Shown here: piece by piece, positions 18,024 through 26,454 of the stretch
How the letters are laid out: every line of letters begins with the position of its first letter
Numbering within the stretch: the stretch's first letter is position 1
Assembly (NCBI RefSeq): GCF_901827155.1
Contig: NZ_LR594659.1
Location: 310,001-374,000, forward strand
Length of the DNA: 64,000 nt
DNA from: Variovorax sp. PBL-H6
GTDB taxonomy: Bacteria; Pseudomonadota; Gammaproteobacteria; Burkholderiales; Burkholderiaceae_C
Direction: 5' to 3'
The notes under the pieces: model-generated
What the model was told of the DNA's origin: nothing
The model's input: only the letters and a program-made list of their open reading frames with translations
Databases searched by the model: none
Made by a program: the position numbers and the translations under genes

Positions 18024-18041
18024 TCCCGCATCTTAGTCGCG

Positions 18042-18065
18042 TTGGATACACGGTTGTGTATCCAA
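18042..18065 (-). promoter_or_regulatory. Perfect inverted repeat, candidate operator of the R-M operon
   Basis: TTGGATACAC (18042-18051) and its exact complement (18056-18065) are separated by GGTT. The repeat sits 19 bases ahead of the start of the ribbon-helix-helix gene and inside the probable promoter, close to the island end. Autoregulation by that protein is inferred. Confidence 0.7.
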
Positions 18066-18090
18066 GCCCCAACGATACGGTCCGCACAAC

Positions 18091-18122
18091 GAAATCTAGT
18101 TGACGCGCAACGATGGTGAAGC
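18091..18122. other. attR-like junction of the comM island
   Basis: Island sequence AAATCTAGTTGACGCGCA meets comM coding sequence CGATGGTGAAGCTGGG at the shared AC (18110-18111). GTTGACGC and AAATCTAG are the complements of GCGTCAA and CTAGATTT in the attL arm. Joining the two chromosomal flanks gives the uninterrupted comM codons for TIV-GLA. Confidence 0.7.
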
Positions 18123-18213
18123 TGGGCAGACCGTTGGCCAGATGCACCTCGACCGTGACGCTTGCCGCCTCCAGGCCCAGCAAAGCACGGCTTTGCACCA
18201 AAGATAAGCTCAT
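18110..18213 (-). pseudogene. comM: comM (yifB) 5' fragment
   Basis: Encodes the first 35 residues of ComM (MSLSLVQSRALLGLEAASV...NGLPSFTIV), preceded by a strong GGGAGAAGGA ribosome site. Beyond residue 35 the frame runs into island DNA (ARQLDFVV...) and stops at 17926, giving at most a short hybrid peptide. The rest of the gene is at 8677-10110. Confidence 0.92.
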
Positions 18214-18225
18214 TCCTTCTCCCTT

Positions 18226-18238
18226 CACCAAGATGGTG
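18226..18238 (+). promoter_or_regulatory. NtrC-type binding site
   Basis: CACC-AAGAT-GGTG, followed by C, fits the NtrC dyad (GCACC-N5-GGTGC with the first G missing). It lies about 70-80 bases upstream of the sigma-54 promoter of torF-glnK-amtB and just before the comM ribosome site. A weaker half-site (GCACCAAAGATAAGC) lies at about 18195. Confidence 0.6.
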
Positions 18239-18307
18239 CTCCCATCTTTTGTTCATCGCGCCTTCTTGCACCTGTCCCAGGCTCCGCGGCGCAGGGGCCG
18301 CGAGATT

Positions 18308-18323
18308 TGGCACGCTCCCTGCT
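18308..18323 (+). promoter_or_regulatory. Sigma-54 (RpoN) promoter of torF-glnK-amtB
   Basis: TGGCACG-CTCC-CTGCT matches the -24/-12 consensus TGGCACG-N4-TTGCW with one change. The invariant GG (18309-18310) and GC (18321-18322) are exactly 10 bases apart. The site is 47 bases before the torF start, as expected for a nitrogen-controlled operon. Confidence 0.8.
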
Positions 18324-18369
18324 TTGAATGGGTATCCAACCATTTCAAAACCGACCGAGGAGTCTCCCG

Positions 18370-19194
18370 ATGATGCACCGTAAAACCGCGTCTGCCCTGG
18401 CCGTCGCCGCGCTCGCTGCGCTGCCGATGCTGGCGAGTGCCCAGCTCACAGGCAACGTCGCGCTGACCAGCAACTACAAGTTCCGCGGCCAGGATCAGGA
18501 CGTGCTGGGCAGCAACGACTTCGCGAAGACCAAGGGCTTCAAGCCCGCCATCCAGGGCGGCTTCGACTATGCCTTCGGCGAGAGCGGCTTCTACATCGGC
18601 AACTGGAACTCCAGCGTCAACTGGCTCAACGGCAACAGCATCGAGAGCGACATCTACGGCGGCTACAAGTTCAAGGCCGGCGTCTTCGACTTGGACGTCG
18701 GCGCGCTGACGTACATCTATCCGGGCAACACCCGCGGCAACACCACCGAGCTCTACGGCGCCGGCACCTGGGCCGACGAAGCCATCGGCTCGTTCACGCT
18801 GAAGTACTCGCACACGGTGTCCAAGGACTACTTCAACTACGCTGGCGAGAAGGACGGCTCGGGCCTGAAGGGCCGCAACACCGGCTACCTGAACCTGAGC
18901 TACGCCAAGGAGATCGTGCCCAAGGTGACCTTCAAGGCGGCGGTCGGCTACACGCACATGAGCAGCGACATCCGCAGCCTGGGCTATCGCAACTACGTGG
19001 ACTACAACGTCGGCGCTTCGTACGACTTCGGCAACGGCCTGTCGCTGGCCGGCTCGGTGCAGGGCGCCAACAGGAAGAGCTCGTACCTGCTGGTGGCCGA
19101 CCCGGGCCTCGACCTGGGCTTCGGGCCCATCGGCGAGCGCACCTGGTCGCCCAACAAGGCGCGATTCATCGTCACCCTGACGAAGACGCTTTGA
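18370..19194 (+). CDS. TorF-family putative porin (Gcw_chp)
   Basis: A 274-residue outer-membrane protein. The signal peptide MMHRKTASALAVAALAALPM is cleaved after ...LASA, and the mature protein starts QLTGNVALTSNYKFRGQDQD. This is the typical opening of the Gcw_chp/TorF family, whose members form a small beta-barrel. Alternating aromatic and polar strands run throughout, and the C-terminus is RFIVTLTKTL. The ATG at 18370 is preceded by GAGGAG. It is the first gene of a nitrogen-regulated set with glnK and amtB, downstream of a sigma-54 promoter. A role in passage of ammonium or small nitrogen compounds through the outer membrane is inferred from this arrangement. Confidence 0.85.
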   Translation: MMHRKTASALAVAALAALPMLASAQLTGNVALTSNYKFRGQDQDVLGSNDFAKTKGFKPAIQGGFDYAFGESGFYIGNWNSSVNWLNGNSIESDIYGGYKFKAGVFDLDVGALTYIYPGNTRGNTTELYGAGTWADEAIGSFTLKYSHTVSKDYFNYAGEKDGSGLKGRNTGYLNLSYAKEIVPKVTFKAAVGYTHMSSDIRSLGYRNYVDYNVGASYDFGNGLSLAGSVQGANRKSSYLLVADPGLDLGFGPIGERTWSPNKARFIVTLTKTL

Positions 19195-19200
19195 TCATGA

Positions 19201-19599
<399 letters not shown>

Positions 19600-19625
19600 C
19601 TTCGAGGCACGAAAGAACAGATCCA

Positions 19626-21152
19626 ATGAAAAAACTGATTGTCTCTCTCGCCCTCGGCCTGAGCGTGCTCGTCGCCGGCACCGCGGGCTTCGCCCAGACC
19701 CCGGCTGCGCCCGCCGAAGCGCCAGCCGCGTCTGCCCCGGCGGCGCCCGCGGCGCCCGCTGCAGCGGCTCCGGCGGCTGCGGCCCCCGCCGATGCCGCCG
19801 CGGCGCCGGCTGCCGCCGCCGCGCCTTCGTTCAACAAGGGCGACACCTCCTGGATGCTGCTGTCGACGCTGCTGGTCATCATGATGACCATTCCCGGACT
19901 GGCACTCTTCTACGGCGGCCTCGTGCGCAGCAAGAACATGCTGTCGGTGCTGATGCAGGTCATGGTCACGTTCTCGATGATCGTCGTGCTGTGGCTGATC
20001 TACGGCTACAGCCTGGCCTTCACCGAGGGCAACTCCTTCATCGGCGGCTTCGACCGGCTCTTCATGAAGGGCATCTTCGATCCTGCCACCGGCACCTTCG
20101 CGCCGGGCGCGACCTTCAGCAAGGGCGTCTACATCCCCGAGCTGCTGTTCGCCGCCTTCCAGGCCACCTTCGCCGGCATCACCTGCTGCCTGATCGTGGG
20201 CGCCTTCGCCGAGCGCATCAAGTTCTCGGCCGTGCTGCTCTTCATGGCCCTGTGGTTCACCTTCAGCTACACGCCGATCGCGCACATGGTCTGGTTCTGG
20301 ATGGGCCCCGACGCCTACGCCAGCAAGGACGTGGTCGACGCCATGAACGCCAAGGCCGGCCTGATCTGGCAATGGGGCGCGCTCGATTTCGCGGGCGGCA
20401 CCGTGGTGCACATCAACGCGGCGGTCGCCGGCCTGGTGGGGGCCATCCTGATCGGCAAGCGCATCGGCTACGGCAAGGAAGCCTTCACGCCGCACTCGCT
20501 GACGCTCACGATGGTCGGGGCCTCGCTGCTGTGGGTGGGCTGGTTCGGCTTCAACGCCGGCTCCGCGCTCGAAGCGGGCACCAGCGCCGTGCTGGCCTTC
20601 ATGAACACCTTCTCGGCGACGGCCGCGGCGGTGCTGGCCTGGTCCATCGGCGAAGCGCTGATGAGAGGCAAGGCCTCGATGCTGGGCGCGGCGTCCGGTG
20701 CAGTCGCCGGCCTGGTGGCCATCACGCCGGCGGCCGGCAACGTCGGTCTCATGGGCGCGATCGTGATCGGCTTCGTCGCGGGCTTCGCCTGCCTCTGGGG
20801 CGTCAACGGCCTGAAGCACATGCTCGGGGCGGACGACTCGCTCGACGTGTTCGGCGTTCACGGCGTGGGCGGCATCGTGGGTGCGCTCCTGACCGGCGTG
20901 TTCAATACGCAGGCGCTGGGCGGCCCCGGCCTGGTCGGCGACTGGGTCACGGCCAGCGTGGTGTCCAACGGCATCGGCGCGCAGGTGTGGATCCAGCTCA
21001 AGGCGGTGCTGCTGACCATCGTGTGGTCCGGCGTGGTCTCCTTCGTCGCCTACAAGATCGTCGACCTCACCATCGGGCTGCGCGTGAGCGAAGAGGAAGA
21101 GCGCGAGGGCCTGGACATCTCGGCCCACGGCGAAACCGCCTACAACCGCTGA
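19626..21152 (+). CDS. amtB: Ammonium transporter AmtB
   Basis: A 508-residue inner-membrane ammonia channel. A cleavable signal (MKKLIVSLALGLSVLVAG) is followed by an unusually long Ala/Pro linker (about residues 23-68) and then 11 transmembrane helices. The twin pore histidines lie in TPIAHMVWFW and DVFGVHGVGG. The family stretches IPGLALFYGGLVRSKN and FAGGTVVHINAAVAGLVGA are present. The C-terminal cytoplasmic tail contacts GlnK. The ATG at 19626 gives a proper signal peptide; an alternative 30 bases earlier does not. Expression is expected under nitrogen limitation from the sigma-54 promoter ahead of torF. Confidence 0.95.
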   Translation: MKKLIVSLALGLSVLVAGTAGFAQTPAAPAEAPAASAPAAPAAPAAAAPAAAAPADAAAAPAAAAAPSFNKGDTSWMLLSTLLVIMMTIPGLALFYGGLVRSKNMLSVLMQVMVTFSMIVVLWLIYGYSLAFTEGNSFIGGFDRLFMKGIFDPATGTFAPGATFSKGVYIPELLFAAFQATFAGITCCLIVGAFAERIKFSAVLLFMALWFTFSYTPIAHMVWFWMGPDAYASKDVVDAMNAKAGLIWQWGALDFAGGTVVHINAAVAGLVGAILIGKRIGYGKEAFTPHSLTLTMVGASLLWVGWFGFNAGSALEAGTSAVLAFMNTFSATAAAVLAWSIGEALMRGKASMLGAASGAVAGLVAITPAAGNVGLMGAIVIGFVAGFACLWGVNGLKHMLGADDSLDVFGVHGVGGIVGALLTGVFNTQALGGPGLVGDWVTASVVSNGIGAQVWIQLKAVLLTIVWSGVVSFVAYKIVDLTIGLRVSEEEEREGLDISAHGETAYNR

Positions 21153-21231
21153 GGCGGGCGCGGGTCGCCTCGCGCGGCCTGCGGCATCGCCCCCAGGAAC
21201 AATTCAACGCAAGAGTCTCCTCTGGATGTTC

Positions 21232-21268
21232 AGCCCGCAAGTGCTTCGGCCCGAGCGGGCTTTTTTTT
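21232..21268 (+). terminator. Rho-independent terminator after amtB
   Basis: AGCCCGC (21232-21238) pairs with GCGGGCT (21255-21261), followed directly by a run of eight T. It ends the torF-glnK-amtB transcript. Confidence 0.85.
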
Positions 21269-21353
21269 GCCTCCGGCGCACGGAGCCCCATGCGGTGCTC
21301 GAGCGTGGGGGCATTTTCGAGGTCGAGGCAGCAACAGGCCCTAAGCTGGCGGC

Positions 21354-22277
21354 ATGTGGACCACCCTGAACGACAGCCTCTGCCAGCTCGGCGAATCGCC
21401 GTTCTGGCACCCCCATGAGCGCTCGCTCTATTGGCTCGACATCCCTGGCCGCGCGGTACTGCGCACGCGCGGCGAGATCGAGGGCGAGCCAATCGTCGAG
21501 CGCTGGAGCCTGCCCACCGAACCCGGCTGCATGGCGCCTGCGGCCCGTGGCGGTTTGGTGATCGCGTTGCGCGATGGCATCTACCGCGCGCACGAATGGG
21601 GCGGGGCGCTGCAAGCCCTCGCGCCGGTGGACCACGACGCGCGCAGCATGCGCTTCAACGACGGCAAGTGCGACGCGCAGGGCCGCTTCTGGGCCGGCAC
21701 GCTCAACGAGGCGAAGGACGGCGCCAGCGGTGCGCTCTACTGCCTCGATGCGCGCGGCGACGGCGCGCCGGTGCTCGCGCGCATGGCCGGTGGCGTCACC
21801 ACCGCGAACGGCCTGGCCTTCGCGCCTGATGCGTACACGCTTTATTGGGCCGACACCGCCGCGCACTGTGTGAGCGCCTGGGACTGGGACGCCGAGGCCA
21901 ACCGCCTGTCGCGCCCGCGCACGTTCCGGCAGTTCGGCGCCAAGCCCGAGGGCTGGTCGCCGGCCTCGCCTCGGGGCTACCAAGGCCGCCCTGACGGTGC
22001 CACGGTCGACGCCGAGGGCCACTATTGGGTCGCGATGTTCGAGGGCGGCCAGCTGCTGCGCTTCTCGGCGGCGGGCGAACTCGCGGCCGCCCTGGCGGTG
22101 CCGGTGCAATGCCCGACCATGCCCTGCTTCGGCGGTGACGACCTGCGCACGCTGTTCGTCACCAGCGCACGCAGCGGGCGGTCCGCCGACGAACTCGAGC
22201 AGCGGCCGGCCTCCGGCCACGTGATCGCGCTGCGTACCGAGGTGCCAGGACTGCCGGTCCATTTCTTCGAGGATTGA
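21354..22277 (+). CDS. SMP-30/gluconolactonase/LRE family protein
   Basis: A 307-residue six-bladed beta-propeller lactonase of the SMP-30 family, expected to hydrolyse a sugar-acid lactone with a divalent metal. The metal ligand Glu is in LGESPFWHP near residue 15; other ligand regions are VTTANGLAF (Asn) and GRPDGATVDAEG (Asp). MRFNDGKCDAQGRFWAGTL is the family's strongest block and is intact. There is no signal peptide, so it is cytoplasmic. The gene follows the amtB terminator and is not obviously co-transcribed with glcEF, which starts about 46 bases later. Gluconolactonase and L-arabinolactonase activities are both possible. Confidence 0.85.
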   Translation: MWTTLNDSLCQLGESPFWHPHERSLYWLDIPGRAVLRTRGEIEGEPIVERWSLPTEPGCMAPAARGGLVIALRDGIYRAHEWGGALQALAPVDHDARSMRFNDGKCDAQGRFWAGTLNEAKDGASGALYCLDARGDGAPVLARMAGGVTTANGLAFAPDAYTLYWADTAAHCVSAWDWDAEANRLSRPRTFRQFGAKPEGWSPASPRGYQGRPDGATVDAEGHYWVAMFEGGQLLRFSAAGELAAALAVPVQCPTMPCFGGDDLRTLFVTSARSGRSADELEQRPASGHVIALRTEVPGLPVHFFED

Positions 22278-22323
22278 ATTTGGCCGCCCGGCTTCCGCCT
22301 GACCGGGCGCTACCATCGCACGC

Positions 22324-23421
22324 ATGGATCCAGCCCTGCGCCAGATCGCCGAACGCATTCGCGAGGCCGCCGCCGAAAGCACGACCCTGCGCGTCCGCGG
22401 CGCAGGCACCAAGGACTTCTATGGCGAACCGCCTTGCGGCGAACCGCTCTCCACCGCCGGGCTGCGCGGCATCGTGAGCTACGAGCCGAGTGAGCTCGTC
22501 GTCACCGCGCGCGCCGGCACGCCGCTTGTCGAGCTCGAAGCCTTGATGGCCGAGCAGGGCCAGTGCCTGCCCTTCGAGCCGCCGCGTCTTGGCCAGGGCG
22601 GCGGTACCGTCGGTGGCATGGTTGCCGCCGGCTTGAGCGGACCGGCACGCGCGAGCGTGGGGGCCGTGCGGGACTATGTGCTGGGCGCGCGGCTCCTCAA
22701 CGGCCGCAGTGAGCTGCTCACGTTCGGCGGCCAGGTCATGAAGAACGTCGCGGGCTACGACGTGTCTCGTGTGCTTGCTGGCTCGCTGGGCGTGCTGGGG
22801 CTGATCACGGAAGTCAGCCTCAAGGTGCTGCCCGTGCCGCCCGCCGAGGCGACGCTCGTGTTCGATTGCCATCAGGCCGACGCGCTGCGCCTGATCAACG
22901 GCTGGGGCGGGCAGCCGCTGCCGCTCAACGCCAGCCGCTGGACGCACGAGCAGGGCCGGGGCCGTCTCTGGCTGCGCCTGCGCGGCGCAACGGCCGCGGT
23001 GGCAGCAGCCTGCACCCATCTCGGCGGCGAGCGACAGGACGATGCGCAGGCTCGCGCTGAGTGGGAGGCTGCGCGCGACCTGCGCCTGCCCTGGTTCGAC
23101 GCGCGCGATGGGCGCGAACTGTGGCGCCTGTCGGTGCCGCAGACCGCGCCAGTGCTCCCCCTGGAAGAGCCGCCATTGATCGAATGGCATGGTGCGCAGC
23201 GCTGGTACTTGGTGTCGCCCGGCGATGGCGAACGACTCCGGGAAGCGGCTCGCTCGGCGGGCGGGCATGCGACCCTGTTCACGACCGTGGACGGCGCCAG
23301 CACCGTCACGCGCCGCTTCGATGCCTTGAGCGCGCCGCTGCGGCGCATCCACGAAGCGCTGATGCGCGAGTTCGATCCCCATGCCGTGTTCGATCGCGCG
23401 CGCCTCTTCCCGACGACTTGA
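22324..23421 (+). CDS. glcE: Glycolate oxidase FAD-binding subunit GlcE
   Basis: A 365-residue subunit of membrane-associated glycolate dehydrogenase, which oxidises glycolate to glyoxylate. The FAD-binding PCMH-type domain shows RVRGAGTKDFYG, the GQGGGTVGGMVAAGLSGPARAS loop region and GGQVMKNVAGYDVSRVLAGS, as in GlcE rather than GlcD. The C-terminus holds the oxidase-C-like end FDPHAVFDRARLFPT. The glcF start follows immediately after the stop codon. The third subunit gene, glcD, is not in this window, which is an unusual split of the normal glcDEF operon. Confidence 0.93.
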   Translation: MDPALRQIAERIREAAAESTTLRVRGAGTKDFYGEPPCGEPLSTAGLRGIVSYEPSELVVTARAGTPLVELEALMAEQGQCLPFEPPRLGQGGGTVGGMVAAGLSGPARASVGAVRDYVLGARLLNGRSELLTFGGQVMKNVAGYDVSRVLAGSLGVLGLITEVSLKVLPVPPAEATLVFDCHQADALRLINGWGGQPLPLNASRWTHEQGRGRLWLRLRGATAAVAAACTHLGGERQDDAQARAEWEAARDLRLPWFDARDGRELWRLSVPQTAPVLPLEEPPLIEWHGAQRWYLVSPGDGERLREAARSAGGHATLFTTVDGASTVTRRFDALSAPLRRIHEALMREFDPHAVFDRARLFPTT

Positions 23422-24648
23422 ATGCAAACCGAGCTCGCCCCCGAATTCCAGAACACCGCCGACGGCCAGGAAGCCGAGGCCATCCTGCGCAAGTGCGTGC
23501 ACTGTGGCTTCTGCACCGCGACCTGCCCGACCTACCAGCTGCTGGGCGATGAGCTCGACGGCCCGCGCGGGCGCATCTACCTGATCAAGCAGGTACTCGA
23601 GGGCAAGGCACCGACGCGCAGCACGCAGCTGCACCTGGACCGCTGCCTCACCTGCCGCAACTGCGAGAGCACCTGCCCGAGCGGCGTGCAGTACGGTCAC
23701 CTGGTCGACATCGGCCGCAGGATCGTCGACGAGAAGGTGCCGCGGCCTGCGATGGAAGGTGCGCTGCGCTGGACGCTGAAGGAGGCATTGCCTTCACCGC
23801 TCTTTGGTCCGGCGATGAAGCTGGGCCAGTCGGTGCGCGGCCTGCTGCCGGCCAAGCTCAGGGCCAAGGTGCCGGTGCCGCAGCCCGCCGGGGCCTGGCC
23901 CGCGCGCAGCCATGCGCGCAAGGTGCTGATGCTGGCCGGCTGCGTGCAGCCCTCGATGGCGCCCAACATCAACAGCGCGACCGCGCGCGTGCTCGATGCC
24001 GCGGGCATCGAGGCGGTGATTGCGCCGGCCGCGGGGTGTTGCGGCGCAGTGAAGTTCCACCTCAACGACCAGGAAGGCGGCAAGGCGCAGATGCGCGCCA
24101 ACATCGATGCGTGGTGGCCCTCGGTGGAAGACGGTGCGGTCGAGGCAATCGTGATGAACGCCTCCGGCTGCGGCGTCACCGTGCGCGAGTACGGCCACGT
24201 GCTGCGCGACGAGCCGGCCTATGCGCACAAGGCCGAGCGCATCAGCGCACTCACGCGCGATTTGAGCGAACTGCTGCCCGAACTCGTGCCGCTCTTGAAG
24301 GACCGCGTGAGCGCGCCGCCCGGTGTCTTCGCCTACCACCCGCCTTGTACGCTGCAGCACGGGCAGAAGCTGCGCGGCGGGGTCGAAGTGAACCTGCGCG
24401 CACTCGGTTTCGACATCCAGGTCGCGAAGAACGAGTCGCACCTGTGCTGCGGCTCGGCCGGCACGTACTCGGTGCTGCAGCCCGAGCTGGCCTATGCGCT
24501 GCGCGACCGCAAGCTGGGCCACCTCGACCAGCTCCGGCCCACCGCCATCGTCTCGGCCAACATCGGCTGCATCACGCACCTGCAAAGCGGCAGCGGGCTA
24601 CCGGTGCGGCATTGGGTGGAAGTGCTGGACGAGGCGCTGACGGCGTGA
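23422..24648 (+). CDS. glcF: Glycolate oxidase iron-sulfur subunit GlcF
   Basis: A 408-residue protein with two 4Fe-4S motifs near the N-terminus, CVHCGFCTATCP and CLTCRNCESTCP. Two CCG-type cysteine-rich domains follow (CCGAVKFHLNDQEGG, and HPPCTLQHGQKL with CCGSAGTYS). It carries electrons from the flavin subunits to the quinone pool. ATG follows the glcE TGA with no gap, so translation is coupled. Confidence 0.95.
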   Translation: MQTELAPEFQNTADGQEAEAILRKCVHCGFCTATCPTYQLLGDELDGPRGRIYLIKQVLEGKAPTRSTQLHLDRCLTCRNCESTCPSGVQYGHLVDIGRRIVDEKVPRPAMEGALRWTLKEALPSPLFGPAMKLGQSVRGLLPAKLRAKVPVPQPAGAWPARSHARKVLMLAGCVQPSMAPNINSATARVLDAAGIEAVIAPAAGCCGAVKFHLNDQEGGKAQMRANIDAWWPSVEDGAVEAIVMNASGCGVTVREYGHVLRDEPAYAHKAERISALTRDLSELLPELVPLLKDRVSAPPGVFAYHPPCTLQHGQKLRGGVEVNLRALGFDIQVAKNESHLCCGSAGTYSVLQPELAYALRDRKLGHLDQLRPTAIVSANIGCITHLQSGSGLPVRHWVEVLDEALTA

Positions 24649-24708
24649 CAGCGTTCAATCCAACTTGCCGTTGCATCGCTGCGGTCTTCGGGCACCGATC
24701 ACGTCGAA

Positions 24709-26172
24709 TCAGCGCACCGGCGTAATCTTGCGGATCGCATTGCCGGAAGTTGCATAAAGGTTGCCGCTGGCGTCCAGCTGCACGTCGTAGGGAGAATCGA
24801 ACTGCGCCGCGGTCCCGATGCCGTCGGCAGAGCCCCGCGTTCTGGAGCCGGCCAATGTCGTCACAACGCCAGCCGGTGTGATCTTGCGGATCGCGCGGTT
24901 GCCCGCGTCCGACACGTAGACATTGCCGGCGCCATCGACTGAGATGCCCGACGGAGTGCTGAATTGCGCATTGGTGCCGGTGCCGTCGGCCGGGCCCAAC
25001 GTACCCGAACCGGCGAATGTCGTGACGACTCCAGCGGGTGTGATCTTGCGGATCACGTTGCTACTCCAGTCCGTCACGTAGACATTGCCGCCGAGGTCGA
25101 CTGCGACGCCAACCGGTGTATTGAATCGTGCGGCCGCGCCGGTGCCGTCGGCGAAGCCGGGCGTCGTCGAGCCTGCCAGGGTGGTGACAACGCCGTCCGG
25201 CGTGATCTTGCGAATCATGTGGTTGTCGATATCCGCCACGTAGAAGTTGCCGTTTGCATCGACTGCGATGCCCCCCGGATTGTTGAATTGCGCAGCAGCA
25301 CCGGTGCCGTCGGCCGGGCCTGCTGTTCCGGAGCCCGCGAAGGTGGTGACCACCCCGTCCGGCGTGATCTTGCGAATCTTGTGGTTGTAGTCCGCTACAT
25401 AGATATCGCCGTTGGCGTCCATTGCGACGCTGTCCGGAAGCCTGAATTGCGCCGCAGCGCCTTTGCCGTCGGCGTCCCCTGGCGCCGTCGATCCGGCGAG
25501 GGTAGTGACAACGCCCGCCGGTGTGATCTTCCGGATCTGGTGGTTACTGGTATCTGCCACATACACATTTCCGCTGGCATCCACCGCGAGAGCTTGTGGA
25601 CCATTGAATGACGCCGCCGCGCCCGTTCCGTCGGCGGAGCCTGCTGCAGTGGAGCCGGCGAACGTCGAGACCTGTGCCTGCGCTTCGACGCATTTCACCT
25701 GCACGCTGCTTACATCCGCGGTGGCCGTGCCGCCGCCGTTGCTCACGCTGCAGTTCTGCCACAGAGGCTGCGTGCCCACCGTCACCGCATAAGCGGTATT
25801 GAATGCAATGGGCGCAGCAAAGCTGAAGGCGCCATCGGCTGCCAATGTCAGCGCGTCGCCACCGTTGTCGAGCAGGACCAGCTTGGTGTTGCCCGCCAGT
25901 CCCGAGAGGGTGCCGCCGATGGCGTAGCTGGGCGTTGGAGGTGTCGGGTCGCCCGCCGCGGGGCTTCCGGATACGCCGGGCTCCGCGGGATCCACGGGGC
26001 TTGTGGGGTCCGCGGGCACCTGGGGCGTCGTGGTCGCTGCCGGGGCACTCGGCGTCAAAGCCAGCAGCGCGCATGTCGAACAGCCGCCATCACCGCCGCC
26101 GCCGCAGGCCGCGAGAGACAGGCAGAGGACGGCGGAGGCCAGAGGACGAAGAGGTGCAGTGAGGAGGCGCAT
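24709..26172 (-). CDS. NHL-repeat beta-propeller lipoprotein
   Basis: A 487-residue exported protein. The start at 26172 gives a lipoprotein signal with lipobox LAAC followed by GGGGDGG. A Pro/Thr/Ala-rich spacer comes next, then a short beta-domain (residues about 85-160, TLSGLAGNTKLVLLDNGGDALTL). After it come about six NHL repeats of roughly 54 residues sharing ADGTGAAAQFNxPxGIAVDA, GNVYVADxxNHxIRKITP and GVVTTLAGS. NHL propellers usually bind proteins or ligands rather than act as enzymes. The C-terminus ends at a repeat boundary (AIRKITPVR). The gene is monocistronic by context, and its partner is unknown. Confidence 0.8.
   Translation of the reverse strand: MRLLTAPLRPLASAVLCLSLAACGGGGDGGCSTCALLALTPSAPAATTTPQVPADPTSPVDPAEPGVSGSPAAGDPTPPTPSYAIGGTLSGLAGNTKLVLLDNGGDALTLAADGAFSFAAPIAFNTAYAVTVGTQPLWQNCSVSNGGGTATADVSSVQVKCVEAQAQVSTFAGSTAAGSADGTGAAASFNGPQALAVDASGNVYVADTSNHQIRKITPAGVVTTLAGSTAPGDADGKGAAAQFRLPDSVAMDANGDIYVADYNHKIRKITPDGVVTTFAGSGTAGPADGTGAAAQFNNPGGIAVDANGNFYVADIDNHMIRKITPDGVVTTLAGSTTPGFADGTGAAARFNTPVGVAVDLGGNVYVTDWSSNVIRKITPAGVVTTFAGSGTLGPADGTGTNAQFSTPSGISVDGAGNVYVSDAGNRAIRKITPAGVVTTLAGSRTRGSADGIGTAAQFDSPYDVQLDASGNLYATSGNAIRKITPVR
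24719..25680 (-). repeat. 162-bp tandem coding repeats (NHL units)
   Basis: The word GTGATCTTGCG(G/A)ATC recurs on the plus strand at about 24878, 25040, 25202 and 25364, exactly 162 bases apart, and in variant form at 25523 and 24719. Each unit encodes one NHL propeller blade, so copy number may change by recombination. Confidence 0.85.
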
Positions 26173-26454
26173 GTTCGATAGACCTGATGGTTGCTGGCGC
26201 CGATGTCGAGCGGACCGACCCCTGTTCATGCCCTGGCGCCGGGATGGACGGCGAGATTCTTGTCGTGAATTCCGGCGTCAAATCTGACGAATATTCGCTA
26301 GAGAGGGCGGGGCAAACCCTCGTTCGGCGCTCGTCCCCAGGCGCCTCGCGCCAGCAACGGCGGCCTGATCGCACAGGCGAAGGAGCCATGGTCCGACTCC
26401 CTTAGCTCGCGCTGGTGCAGCACCATGGCCTGTTGTTCACCTCGGGAGCAAGAT

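Larger units (their letters stand above)
10109..18111. mobile_element. 8.0 kb serine-recombinase integrative element inserted in comM
   Basis: Both boundaries fall inside the comM reading frame, and removing this segment rejoins ComM exactly in frame (...LPSFTIV / GLADVEV...). The element carries a large serine recombinase at one end, an HUH replication initiator, a replication-relaxation-like protein, a structured non-coding region, and a three-gene restriction-modification operon at the other end. A two-base AC is shared by both junctions, consistent with serine-integrase crossover. GC content is mosaic: the rep half is very GC-rich, while the recombinase and restriction genes are visibly AT-richer than the chromosome. 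Confidence 0.9.

Noticed and set aside
10109..18111. Insertion by a DDE transposon with target-site duplication
   Set aside because: No DDE transposase, terminal inverted repeats or duplicated target longer than two bases; the recombinase is a serine integrase and the flanks rejoin exactly.
24719..25680. Regular repeats as a CRISPR-like or non-coding array
   Set aside because: Unit length is 162 bases, in frame, and each unit encodes an NHL blade; there are no spacers.
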